64,000 bases of DNA, taken from contig JAOPHQ010005707.1 of NCBI GenBank assembly GCA_030340625.1, positions 124,001 to 188,000 on the forward strand, read 5' to 3'. The notes beneath the pieces are model-generated. The model had not been told where the DNA came from. It ran no database searches and worked only from the letters and a program-made list of their open reading frames with translations. The DNA is from Merluccius polli (lineage: Eukaryota > Chordata > Actinopteri > Gadiformes > Merlucciidae). Made by a program: the position numbers and the translations under genes. Below, piece by piece: positions 32,355-41,836 of this stretch; position 1 is the first letter of the stretch, and every line of letters starts with the position of its first letter.

Positions 32355-32665
32355 CGGTTGAGAACCACTGTATTAGGCTATTCTTTCCATTCTCAAACTC
32401 AAGCATGTGGTAAATGTATTTGTGCCATCTCTCTCTCTTACTATTGCGCTCTCAAAAAGGAGGACAAATACGCGTCCAGCTTGATGCTGCGCCGGATGCC
32501 GGACAGGGCTTTGAAAAACCGGACAGTCCAGCCTAAAGCCGGATGCGTATTTGTCCTCCTTTTTGAACCCGCGCCCCGGTTGAGAACCACTGTATTAGGC
32601 TATTCTTTCCATTCTCAAACTCAAGTATGTGGTAAATGTATTTGTGTCATCTCTCTCTCATTTAT
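32355..32665. mobile_element. small inverted-repeat element between 80-bp direct repeats
   Basis: AAAAAGGAGGACAAATACGC (from about 32456) is mirrored by GCGTATTTGTCCTCCTTTTT (32546-32565). The block GTTGAGAACCACTGTATTAG...GGTAAATGTATTTGTG occurs on each side (32357 and 32578). I see no coding potential. Confidence 0.7.
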
Positions 32666-33294
32666 AGACCATGCATCTTGGGTTTGTCTGTGGTCTCACC
32701 ACCAAAGAAGCTGTATGGAGGGCCATGAGTATGATGTTGATTACCACGCTGGCAAATCAAGTCAACTGGAGTGGAGCCAACCATAAACTTGCCTTTAAAA
32801 ATCTCTCTTTAAAAGGAGTCATTATAAGTAAGTAGTAATATAGTATCAGTCTTCCGATTAGAGGAGATATTTGATTGAGCTCTTTTTAAGATATCCTGAC
32901 AAATGTTGTTTGGTATGATTATGTTTGATCGTGAGTATTTACTTTGTATGAGTGAGGCCGGTGCTTGGTAGGCTACAAAGACAGTGTTTCTATTTTGATT
33001 TACATTACTATTTTTGAGAACAATGAACACACAGATGCAATTATGATCAGAGAAAACCATGAATGAATTGTGAGTAATTTTGTCTCTTATCCCTTGATTT
33101 TAGATGCAGTCAGGAAGAATCCCCATTCCAGAGAGGCAACTGATAAGGACATTGAACACGATATAGCTAGGTGGCTTCAACTTGCTCCAGACAGAGATGG
33201 TGGAAAGAAGTAGAGAAGCAACAGTCCACCACATCTGTTGGGAGTGAGTAGTGGACATCTTTTTTAGGGTCCTGTCTATTAAGGTGGATGTTTT
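32666..33294. other. no recognised gene
   Basis: Plus-strand text near 32667 (ACCATGCATCTTGGGTTTGT) and 33103 (TTTTAGATGCAGTCAGGAAG, AG-acceptor-like) could be exons of something, but no family was recognised. Confidence 0.35.
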
Positions 33295-33563
33295 TAGGCG
33301 GCCAAGCACAAAGTGTGAGGCACCCTATTGTTATTGTTGTATTTATTATTATTATTCCGCCAAAAACACCTGGGGGGTGTACTACGAATCTCGATTAGTG
33401 GGTTAGCGAGGTACGTTGCGCTCAAAGCCTGGGTTAGCTGTCATACGAAAGTCGCTCTCTTTTAGCGTCGCTATATCACCATGGTAACTTATGCTGGAAA
33501 CCAAACCTGGTCGGGAGGAGGTTTTCAGCTAAGACTTTCCGATTAGATTGGCTACTTAAAGCG

Positions 33564-33851
33564 ATGGCGTCACCATTTGTAGGTATTCCAGTTGACCTCG
33601 GAGCACGGATAGTACAGGGGTCTCTCCGGAGACAGAGAGTCTTTCGGGACAGATCCGATCCCTTGGCATTGCCTGAGGATATTCTTTATGAGAGATACAG
33701 GTTCTCATCAGAGGGTATTCGCTATTTTATTGTCCTTGTTGGACCTTATGTAGGCAATGCTACAAAAAGAAGCCGTGCGCTTACTGTTGCGCAGTGTCTG
33801 TGTTTCACTGTGATTTTTTGCCAAGGGTACATATTTGCATACAGTTGGTGA
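33564..33851 (+). pseudogene. HARBI1-like transposase, N-terminal part
   Basis: The frame MASPFVGIPVDLGARIVQ... contains RVFRDRSDPLALPEDILYER, YRFSSEGIRYF and NATKRSRALTVAQCLC, the conserved N-terminal HTH-like part of HARBI1/PIF transposases. At about 33838 the expected TVGDA continues one frame over (acagttggtgatgcc), so a frameshift ends the frame early. A later scrap near 33960 (QTVKEGFYQL) may be the next conserved region. The DDE catalytic core was not found. Confidence 0.88.
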
Positions 33852-34020
33852 TGCCTAAAATATAAGCAAAAATACAGTATGCCTTGCGATACGCAAGGTT
33901 GTAGCTGCCCTAAATACACTGCTAAATATGTTTGTGGTGTTTCCCAGCTTTTTGCCAACACAAACTGTCAAGGAAGGATTTTATCAACTTGTCGGTAAAA
34001 GAAAACACCTGTTTGCGTGA

Positions 34021-34090
34021 ATTAGTGGTAGTGTGGAGGTAGCGCGTCAGTCTTGAGATTCTGGGTGCTGGGTTTGTTTCCCAAGTGAAG
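34021..34090 (+). mobile_element. tRNA-derived SINE-like segment
   Basis: GTAGCGCGTCAGTCTTGAGA followed by GGGTTTGTTTCCC resembles pol III A and B boxes at proper spacing. A second tRNA-like segment, reversed, lies at 34195-34262 (GGTTCATATC on the minus strand). Both are decayed. Confidence 0.35.
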
Positions 34091-34278
34091 TGCATTTAAG
34101 TGTAGTTTAATAAGTTCTATTTCTTATGTCATATGGAATACTTATTCATTAATGTTATGGAATTATCCAGTTTGGTAATCTAGATGGGGGTAAAAGGCAT
34201 GATGATGGACAGGCAAGATATGAACCCCGGTCGCTGGCGTTCAGCTCACATACTAATCCACCACACCACCGTCACTAC

Positions 34279-34676
34279 TATCATGAACACAAGAACTGGC
34301 GGACACAAATGCAGATTGGCAATAATCGGAGTCATTTTATTCAGTCCAGAGGTCAAATTCCAGGTAGGCAATCCAAACAAGCAGAGGTAAACTGGGACGA
34401 AACGGTCATACACGAGGAAACTCTTACAAAATAACGCTGGAATGCTGTTCACAATGACAAGACAATCTGGCACTGACACACAGGGGAGCACTGGTTAAAT
34501 AGACACAGGAGGGAAGGGATAACGAGACACAGGTGAAACACATAAGGGCTGGGACAGGTAATCACACTGGGAACAGGAATGAACACAGAGACAAGACCTA
34601 CAAAATAAAACAGGAAACACGACAGAGAAAAGACTATCAAAATAAAATGGTAAACTTGACAAGACAGATCCTGACA
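34279..34676 (-). repeat. chromovirus 3' LTR
   Basis: 398 bp; the minus strand starts TGTCAGGATCTGTCTTGTC and ends TTCATGATA. TATTTAACC lies about 31 nt upstream of CCAGATTGTC, the presumed transcript start. Confidence 0.92.
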
Positions 34677-34687
34677 GTACCCTCCCC

Positions 34688-34899
34688 CTAACGGCCGATT
34701 CCTGGCGGCCCAGGACCCTGAGGGTTGCATCGGTGGAACTCTGCAATGAGACGAGGGTCCATGATGTCCCGGGAGGGGACCCACGAGCGTTCCTCCGGCC
34801 CGTAACCCTCCCAGTCCACCAGGTACTGTAGGCCCCGCCCCCGCCGCCGAACATCCAGCAGTTTCCTGACGGTGTAGACGGTTTCACCAGCAACGAGAC
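34688..34899 (-). pseudogene. chromodomain of the chromovirus integrase (frame-shifted)
   Basis: One frame away from the integrase end, the minus strand reads VAGETVYTVRKLLDVRRRG, LQYLVDWEGYGPEERSWVP and DIMDPRLIAEFH and then a stop at 34688. The aromatic and acidic pattern is that of a chromodomain, which targets integration to particular chromatin. The shift lies in the homopolymer at about 34901-34916. Confidence 0.88.
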
Positions 34900-35906
34900 G
34901 GGGGGGGTGGAGGGGGAGCGGCAGTGGGAACGAGTGGGCTCTCCTTGACTGGTTTGATCCGGCTTACATGGAAGGTGGAGTGTATGCGGGTGGATCCGGG
35001 GAGCTTTAACTTAACAGCAGAGTCATTAATGATTTTTGAGATTCGATACGGGCCCACATACCTGGGTGCTAACTTGCGAGATGGATGGTGGATGGGCAGA
35101 TCTTTGGTGGAGAGCCACACTCTTTGTCCGGGGCGGTACGCTGGGGCTGGACGGCGATGGCGGTCAGCCGCCTTCTTGTAAGCGGCGGAAGTCTGGAGAA
35201 GAGTGCGGCGGGTGCGAGCCCACATGCCTCGACACCGGCGGACCATAACAGCAGCAGCAGGGACTTTGACCTCTTTTTCTAGGGCTGCGAAGAGGGGAGG
35301 CTGGTAGCCGAATACCACCTGAAAGGGGGTGAGACCGGTCGAGGCAGAGGGAAGGGTGTTGTGGGCGTATTCCACCCACAACAGCATCTTGGACCACGAT
35401 GAGGGGTTATCTGAGGAGAGGCAGCGAAGACCAGTCTCCAAATCTTGGTTCAGCCTCTCCGTCTGGCCATTGGTCTGAGGGTGGTATCCAGAGGAGAGGC
35501 TCCTAGAGGCCCCCACCAGCTGACAGAAGGCCTCCCAGAACTGAGCCACAAACTGCGGACCCCGGTCAGATAGAATGTTCCTAGGGAATCCAAAGGTTCT
35601 GACAATGTTCTGGAGCAAGAGTTCAGCAGTTTGTTTGGCAGATGGTAGTTTGGACGAGGGAATGAATTTAACCATTTTGGAAAATCTGTCAACGACAGTG
35701 AGGATGACCGTGTTACCTTCGGACGGAGGGAGGCCAGTGACGAAGTCCACTGAGATGTCTGACCAGGGGCGCTGTGGCACGGGCAGAGGGTGAAGGAGGC
35801 CAGCTGGTGGGGCATTGGAACTTTTCTGCTGGGAACAGACAGGACAGGCAGCGACATATTCTGATACCTCATTCTTGGCATTAGGCCACCAGAACCGCTC
35901 CATCAC
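34884..35906 (-). pseudogene. chromovirus integrase
   Basis: FWWPNAKNEV and ACPVCSQQKS complete the zinc-binding HHCC. The core shows ISVDFVTGLP, VVDRFSKMVKF, LSDRGPQF and HPQTNGQTERLNQ (D, D, E). A GPY/F region RYVGPYRISKIIN is followed by HVSRIKP. It ends in a proline run and a premature stop caused by a frameshift in a G/C homopolymer. Confidence 0.93.
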
Positions 35907-35918
35907 TCTGAAGAGGTT

Positions 35919-36818
35919 TCAGCAGGTGCCGGGATGACAAGATAACCTGCTTTCATGAGCCCACTTTATGACCTCCCCCCGAAGTGAAGGGGGAACAAAC
36001 AACCTATTCATGGGGGTCTCAGGGGGTGCTGGAACTGCTCTGAGAGCCTCAATTACCTTGCCCTCCACACTCCAAGTGAAAGCTCCCACAATACAGGTTT
36101 CAGGGAGGATGGGTTCTGGATCTGAGCAGTCAGTTTCGGGTGCATGAATACGTGATAAAGCATCGGGCTTGGTGTTCTTGCTTCCTGGACGATAGGACAG
36201 AGAAAAGTTACATTGGGAAAAGAAAAGTCCCCACCTGGCTTGGCGGGCATTGAGTCTCTTGGCGCTCTTGAGGTATTCCAGATTCCGATGGTCTGTCCAC
36301 ACGAGGAATGGTTGGGCCGCCCCCTCTAGCCAGTGTCTCCACTCTTCCAGCGCCACTTTAACAGCCAACAGCTCCCGGTCCCCCACTGAGTAGTTCCTCT
36401 CCGCCTGAGATAGTTTCCGGGAAAGAAAAGCACAGGGGTGGATCTTGTTATCTGTACCTGATCTCTGAGACAGGATGGCCCCCACTCCAGAGCTGGAGGC
36501 GTCCAATTCCACGATGAACTGTTTGTCGACTGAGGGCAAGGTGAGGACTGGGGCTGTGGTGAAGAGTTTCTTCAGGCGCTGGAAGGCATCCTCGGAGGAT
36601 TGGGACCACTGAAATGAAACCTTGGGAGAGGTTAAGGCACTTAAAGGGGCAGCCACTGAACTAAAGTTTCTAATGAACTTACGGTAGAAATTAGCAAAAC
36701 CAAGAAAACGCTGGACCTCTTTCTGGGAGGTGGGGTTCGGCCAATCCGCCACAGCCTGGACCTTTTCTGGGTCCATTTCCACATGATCATGGGAGATCAC
36801 GTATCCCAGAAAGGACAC
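35919..36818 (-). pseudogene. chromovirus RT thumb, RNase H and integrase N-terminus
   Basis: The frame FLGYVISHDHVEMDPEKVQ through FLGFANFYRKFI is RT connection sequence. RNase H follows with VELDASSSGVGAILSQ, DRELLAVKVALEEW and WTDHRNLEYL, then integrase HHCC beginnings (WAHESRLSCHPGTC). A frameshift and stop at about 36820-36860 separates it from the YLDD piece, and another at 35910 from the integrase core. Confidence 0.93.
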
Positions 36819-36868
36819 TTGTTTCTTGTGGAATTCACACTTTTCGGCTTTGACAAATAGTTCATTTC

Positions 36869-37108
36869 TTAATTTTTTCTCAATACTTCCCGTACCATTT
36901 GGACATGAGATTTTTCATCTGGGGAAAAAATTAGGATGTCATCCAGATATACAAAAACAGTTTGATACAAGAGGTCCCTCAGGACATCATTCAGGGGAGT
37001 GAGATGATCTTTCAGGGTCTCGGAGAGTCCATTAAAGAAGGCATCCACCAAGGCAGGTTGAGTCCATCCACTGTTGGCGGCCAGCGTACGGAACTCTATG
37101 GCATAATC
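36869..37108 (-). pseudogene. gag-RT deletion junction
   Basis: Past the hAT, gag resumes (EFRTLAANSGWTQPALVDAF, FNGLSETLKDHLTPL) and is joined directly to reverse-transcriptase sequence (NDVLRDLL, FVYLDDILIFS with the YLDD catalytic motif). The CCHC knuckle, protease and the first part of RT are therefore missing. Confidence 0.85.
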
Positions 37109-37935
37109 TAGGGCTGAACGATTAATTGCATTTGCGATAATATCGCGATATGACAAAACGCGGTTTTCTAACCGCAAAGGCTGCGATTTGATTGGTCACG
37201 TGACTTGCGAGTGAGCCGAGCGGAGCAAAGCAGAGCAGGCAGGGAGAGATGCTGCGCTTTAACCTGCTGCACAATGGCCTCAGGCTCGTCAGAAGAGCAC
37301 ACAGCTGAAAGTTGTTTTTGTTTTTTTAAATGTATTTTATTTATTAATCCGCACTTCCAGACCGTCACCAGGGCTTCAGAGTAATGTGTCCAAGGAGAGT
37401 AACCCTCTCCCAGACACACACGCTAGCTTTTACCGCTGTTTTTTTGTTGTTGTTTTTTTAAATCCGCACTTCCACACTCTGTGACCGGGGCTTCAGAGTA
37501 ATGTGTCCGAGGAGAGTAACCCTCTCCCGGACACACGCTAGCTTTTACCGCTGTTTTATTTTCAACTTTCAGCTTTATTTTTTTTATATGTATATCTGAC
37601 TGTATATTTTATTCATTTATTTATAGACTGTCCTGTTAAGTTCAGACAGTGTTTAAGAAGTGCAGTCCACGTTTACATATCATGTTTCATGAAACGTGAA
37701 AAGTTAGACATGTTGAAGAGGTAAAGCCACAGATTTGTTTGCTTTATTTTTGTAATCTGCACTTTAAATAAATCTGATATTGTTTATTATGAAACAGATT
37801 GATTTATTGCTTGTGTTCGTTGAAAAATACATGAGAAGAGGACCTTGAAAAAATAATCGCATATTAAATCGCAATCGCAATATTATGGGGGAAAAAAATC
37901 GCAATTAGATTATTTTCCAAAATCGTTCAGCCCTA
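37109..37935. mobile_element. hAT non-autonomous element (827 bp) inside gag
   Basis: TIRs TAGGGCTGAACGATTAAT and ATCGTTCAGCCCTA, with an exact 8-bp duplication GCATAATC at 37101-37108 and 37936-37943. The interior has ATCGCGATAT/CGCAATCGCAAT subterminal repeats and a tandem duplication (37318-37441 and 37442-37556, both with TAACCCTCTCCC and ACGCTAGCTTTTACCGC). No transposase gene. Confidence 0.96.
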
Positions 37936-37943
37936 GCATAATC

Positions 37944-38498
37944 CATGACAGACCGTCTTCCTTGTCTCAAAGTGTGTAGAGCTCTAGCGGCTTCTCTAGC
38001 AGGAAGAGAAGAGTGGAATATTTGTTTGAAGGTATCAAGGAAAAGAGGAAGAGAGTTACATACTGCAGACCGCCGCAGGTAGGAGACGATGAAGGCTATC
38101 TTGGCTCGATCTTAAGGAAAGGCGGCGGGCTGGAACTCAAAATGGAGCTTGCACTGAGAGAGGAAGGGGTGGCAGTCACCGGATTCCCCGGAGAATCTTT
38201 CCGGACTGGAGAGTTGGATGGGTCTGACTTCTGAAGGAGGAACAGGGGACAGAGTTGATTCTGGCGCCGGAGCTGACAATGAGGATGGCACAGGAGGTTC
38301 CGCTGACTGCGGGGGTGGATGGGCCGAGCCCATGGCTTGAAGCTGCCCAATGACGTAATTGAGCTGAGCGGTTACTGTTTCGCACGCCGCTTCACTGCGG
38401 TGGGAAGCTTCTGCCATTGCCTGATGCAGTCGTCCAATTTCCCCCTCCTGCCTTTCAAGGGTGGCGAGCACAGAGTCTTGATCTGCTGTGTCCATCAT
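37944..38498 (-). pseudogene. chromovirus gag, N-terminal portion
   Basis: MMDTADQDSVLATLERQ, EGEIGRLHQAMAEASHRSE, a Pro/Ser-rich stretch and PERFSGESGDCHPFLSQCKL are the sushi-type gag N-terminus. The frame closes near 38112. Gag then continues in another frame (SLPAREAARALHTL, RQGRRSVMDYA) up to the hAT insertion. Confidence 0.85.
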
Positions 38499-38500
38499 GG

Positions 38501-38511
38501 CCAGATTGTTC
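38501..38511 (-). promoter_or_regulatory. self-priming primer-binding site
   Basis: The minus strand GAACAATCTGG abuts the 5' LTR and is complementary, over nine consecutive bases, to CCAGATTGT inside the LTR at the expected RNA 5' end. This is the arrangement used by Tf1/sushi retrotransposons, whose own mRNA 5' end primes minus-strand synthesis instead of a tRNA. Confidence 0.8.
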
Positions 38512-38923
38512 TATCACGAACACAAGAACTGGCAGACACAAATGCAGATTGGTCGTTTTATTCAGTCCAGAGGTCAAATTCCAGGTAGGCAATCCAAACA
38601 AGCAGAGGTACAAAATCAGGAGGCAAAAGACTAGGAAACTGGGACGAAACGGTCATACACAAGGAAACTCTTACAAAATAACGCTGGAATGCTGTTCACA
38701 ATGACAAGACAATCTGGCACTGACACACAGGGGAGCACTGGTTAAATAGACACAGGAGGGAAGGGATAACGAGACACAGGTGAAACACATAAGGGCTGGG
38801 ACAGGTAATCACACTGGGAACAGCAATGAACACAGAGACAAGACCTACAAAATAAAACAGGAAACATGACAGAGAAAAGACTATCAAAATAAAACGGTAA
38901 ACTTGACAAGACAGATCCTGACA
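38512..38923 (-). repeat. chromovirus 5' LTR
   Basis: 412 bp, almost identical to the other LTR. The difference is mainly an extra tacaaaatcaggaggcaaaa-type segment present here and an aataatcgga segment present only in the 3' LTR. Confidence 0.92.
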
Positions 38924-38928
38924 ACTAC

Positions 38929-39124
38929 CTTCCAGCACATGCAATACGTTTCTTACATATAGGATGTAGTTGAAATGAATTCCCTAAATTACACAATAAA
39001 GCAAGTTGGAGGTTGCTTTTGCATTTTGCAATCATATGCCCTCTATTGGTATTAATGGCAAACAATTCTGCATTTGGCATAGTTATTTCTAGACAATTAG
39101 GCTATGCAGAATCTTTTCACTTAC
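38929..39124. other. Harbinger interior, nothing further recognised
   Basis: Non-coding remainder between the retrotransposon and the Myb-like exon, presumably an intron of that gene. Confidence 0.4.
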
Positions 39125-39267
39125 GCATTCACATAATCTGCTATTTTTTACCAGCACGCCTCCCTAGCCTTATTATGGGCAACTGTATTTCCCCTTGCCG
39201 TTATTTGCTTTTTAAACTCCTCATATGAGTTCATAATCACTACTTGCTCCTCCTGAGTGAAATACAT
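39125..39267 (-). pseudogene. Harbinger Myb/SANT-like gene, first exon
   Basis: On the minus strand MYFTQEEQVVIMNSYEEFKK, ITARGNTVAHNKAREACW, then a stop, then KIADYVNA directly before GTAAGTG. This is the usual Myb/SANT-like second gene of vertebrate Harbingers (relatives of naif1), which brings the transposase to the nucleus and to DNA. One TAA stop interrupts it. The rest, if it existed, would continue toward lower coordinates. Confidence 0.8.
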
Positions 39268-39960
39268 AGCCTGTGTTCACTCCGTCGGATCCATTTCGTC
39301 AAGGTGAATAACGTTGGGTTACGCCCTTTTTATGGGAACGTGCATTGAAACTAAAGCGGAAAACCTGGCTTGACAAATTGACTCGTAAGTGAGCTTCGTG
39401 GTACCGTTTAACTCTGATTGCGAGTTTCGTATTTGTCGATCCAGGTTATCCAAAGAAAGCCTGGGTATGTTCAGCGAGCTTCGTAGTATACCCCCCTGCT
39501 CAGCCAAAACTACCCAATCGCTTTCCACAGAGAGGGTAACTAAATATGGCCACATAACAAAATGTACACTTATTGGCCCAAAGGTGGCGCTATAGCAACT
39601 GTCTAAAAATGCAAACTTTGAACAAGCATATCTCCTGACCCCTTGGACCTACAGTCATGAAACTTTGTACACATATGTATCTCCTGATTATGGACAAATT
39701 TGCCTCAAGAACCCATAACTTCCACCGAGAACAAATTTCCGCCGTTTTGAATTTTGTGAAAAACACTAAAAACCCTAAGGATCCTAGGTTTGTAGACTTA
39801 GGTGCACATCCTTTGGTACATACCATCTGCAGACCAATATCTTTCATTTGATTATAAAGGAAGTCTGCCCAGTAAAAAACAAAGCCACTAGGAGCCAATG
39901 AAAATGGAAAGGGCGTGTTTTAAAAAGGGATATATACATAATTGCTTATATGGACATCAA

Positions 39961-40460
39961 GATGGACTCTGGTGACTTTGAGTCCAATATACAAGTTGTT
40001 TAATCGCAATGGGTGTGGCTTGTGACAAACATATAGAGGATCCATCCTCTATATGTATAAACCAATCACATCATCCTATGCATACTTCACTATTTATCTT
40101 GCCTAGGCATATGGCTGTTTATCCCACGGCTATTTATATTTGTTTGGGCATATAGCTGTTAATACCTGTTTATACCTATGGCTGTTTGGGCCTATGGCTA
40201 TTTATCTTTGGCCTCTGTAGAATGTATACATACGTTCTTTGTTCAGGGTGGTCCTGAGAGTAACTATATCGGTGGCACAAAACATTTAAGGTTTATTATA
40301 CATAGGTGAGAGTCACCCCTGGGTGACTCTGTATTTTCCACACTTAATTCATAAAGCATATAGGCAAGATAATGATTATATTTCCTTTAAACGTATAGTA
40401 GATTTCTCCCATATATCCCCCTTTGAAGCTTACTAAGTCCCAAAAATCAATTAGCGTAAG
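39961..40460. other. no recognised gene
   Basis: Contains a small tandem pattern of 'atggctgtttat(c/a)cc' (40107-40207). The plus strand has tatagaggatccatcctctata, a 20-bp near-perfect palindrome at about 40032-40052. Confidence 0.5.
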
Positions 40461-40771
40461 CAAGGGCGTCAGTTTGGTTTTAGAAGTGGTGGGGACCAGG
40501 GCTGGACTGGGGGGGGGGGGGGGTACGCGATTGTCGACGGGGGAGGGGGGGGATGCGTGATTGTCGACGGGGGGGGCTGCGCGATTGTCAACGGGGGGGG
40601 GGGGGGGGGGGGCTATCGCATGATTTAGACTTAACGGTTTTGGTTGAGTATGTGGGGATTTTTTCGGTCGCAATTGGTTTGCACATTTTTAAAAGTGGTG
40701 TGGACAAAATTCAAATTATAAATAGTGGTGGGGACATGTCCCCCCCGTCCCCCCCGTAATCTACGCCTATG
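40461..40771. mobile_element. hAT MITE (311 bp) with G-rich core
   Basis: Flanked by an exact 8-bp duplication AGCGTAAG (40453-40460 and 40772-40779). Ends CAAGGGCGTCAGTTT and GTAATCTACGCCTATG; the right end matches the common fish 'CATAGGCGTAGATTAC' MITE and the left is diverged. Poly-G runs with GCGATTGTCGACGGGG occupy the middle. Confidence 0.85.
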
Positions 40772-40779
40772 AGCGTAAG

Positions 40780-41226
40780 CTTAACATTCTCTTGACGATC
40801 TAGAATCATCAAGGGGTACTTTCTGGACTGCTAGATAAATGATCAGTATTCACATTTGGTTATCAGAAAAATGTACTATTCTCATATCAGGACTTTCAAC
40901 CTTTATGTTTTCAGGGCTTTCAACCTGTGTTTCGCAAAAAAACATTGCCAAATGTACTTTTAAACATTTTCAACCCCCAGATTGGCACTCATTACAACAT
41001 ATTTGATTATAAAAACATGTAATATAAAAATAAAAACCTTAAACATTAAATGTCTTTCAACAAGCATCGACGTAGATGATCAAGGTGATCTTCATGTATT
41101 GGTGTGCTATGTGTTTGTGGGGTATTTTGGACTTCTGTTCTTGTCATTGTCTTCAGATCCTGTCATTTTATGAGTCCAATGTTCATCCCATGTCTTAGCT
41201 TTAACTTCCACTCTGGTATGTCTTTG
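40780..41226. other. no recognised feature
   Basis: AT-rich non-coding DNA. Confidence 0.5.
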
Positions 41227-41733
41227 TGGGGGTGTATGTGGAGTGTGTGCTGTTGATGGCTGGTTTACAGCCTCACCTGGCTGTAAACCAGGAGCCAGTC
41301 ATGACAAGTTGTACCATCAGCTCGGCGTATACCACCTGCCTGAAACTCCAATAAACACCTTGCAACTACCATCTACCCGTGTCCTGTGTCGGAGGGCCCC
41401 AAAGGAAAGCCACTTAGGTGGCGTGTGGCCAGACTAACCCTGCCACCCTGGCGCCCAACGTGGGGCCCTCCGACACAGGACACGGGTAGATGGTAGTTGC
41501 AAGGTGTTTATTGGAGTTTCAGGCAGGTGGTATACACCGAGCTGATGGTACAACTTGTCATGACTGGCTCCTCCTCGAGTGTGTGTGTTGATGGCTGGTT
41601 TATCCTGGGTGCCATGATTGCTCATGCACCACAGGTGTGCAGCCCCACCCAGCCAGAGTCCAATCAGTCTGACTCAGGCCAGGTGAGGCTGTAAACCAGC
41701 CATCAACAGCACACACTCCACATACACCCCCAC
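41227..41733. mobile_element. inverted pair of retroviral-type LTRs around a tRNA-Lys primer site
   Basis: The plus-strand copy (41227-41448) reads TGTGGGGGTGTATGTGGAG ... AATAAACACCTTGCAACT ... CCTGCCACCC and is followed by a primer site. From 41464 the same LTR runs back in inverted orientation to 41733 (arms share CTCCGACACAGGACACGGG, GGTAGTTGCAAGGTGTTTAT and the outer CAGCACACACTCCACATACA). The inverted copy has about 100 bp of U3 that the plus copy lacks. Only LTR and primer-site sequence remains; the parent was probably an endogenous retrovirus. Confidence 0.8.
41449..41466 (+). promoter_or_regulatory. tRNA-Lys(1,2)-type primer-binding site
   Basis: TGGCGCCCAACGTGGGGC directly follows the LTR end. 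It is the exact complement expected for tRNA-Lys1,2 (family knowledge). Confidence 0.85.
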
Positions 41734-41836
41734 AGTCTTATACACCAAAGAGTATGCAGCTCTCATGGAGAGGTTATTAGCACTTTCAAAGCATGTGAAC
41801 CTTCTTCAGGGATGTTCAACCATGTGAGAGTTTACT

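Larger units (their letters stand above)
34279..38923 (-). mobile_element. Ty3/Gypsy chromovirus (sushi-like), self-primed, defective
   Basis: LTRs at 34279-34676 and 38512-38923, TSD ACTAC (34274-34278 and 38924-38928). On the minus strand the order is 5' LTR, primer site, gag, [deletion], RT end, RNase H, integrase, chromodomain, polypurine tract (GGGGGAGGGTAC), 3' LTR. A hAT element is inserted in gag. The chromodomain and self-priming site place it with vertebrate chromoviruses such as sushi. Multiple frameshifts and the gag-RT deletion make it non-functional. Confidence 0.95.
33373..39495. mobile_element. PIF-Harbinger DNA transposon carrying nested insertions
   Basis: TIRs GGGGGTGTACTACGAA and TTCGTAGTATACCCCC lie at the two ends, with CTG on each side (33370-33372 and 39496-39498). 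A 3-bp CWG duplication is typical of Harbinger. Both expected genes are present and convergent: a HARBI1-like transposase on the plus strand at the left and a Myb/SANT-like gene on the minus strand at the right. Between them sits a Ty3/Gypsy element (34279-38923). Without it the element would be about 1.5 kb, short for an autonomous copy, so part of the transposase is also missing. Confidence 0.9.
33295..39960. repeat. non-coding teleost repeat split by a Harbinger insertion
   Basis: The left part (GGCCAAGCACAAAGTGTGAG ... ttattattccgccaaaaacac) and right part (39499 on: CAGCCAAAACTACCC, then agtcatgaaactttgtaca) are the two halves of a fish repeat of the same style as 25181-28470. They are separated by the Harbinger element at 33373-39495. 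The outer limits are approximate. Confidence 0.5.
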
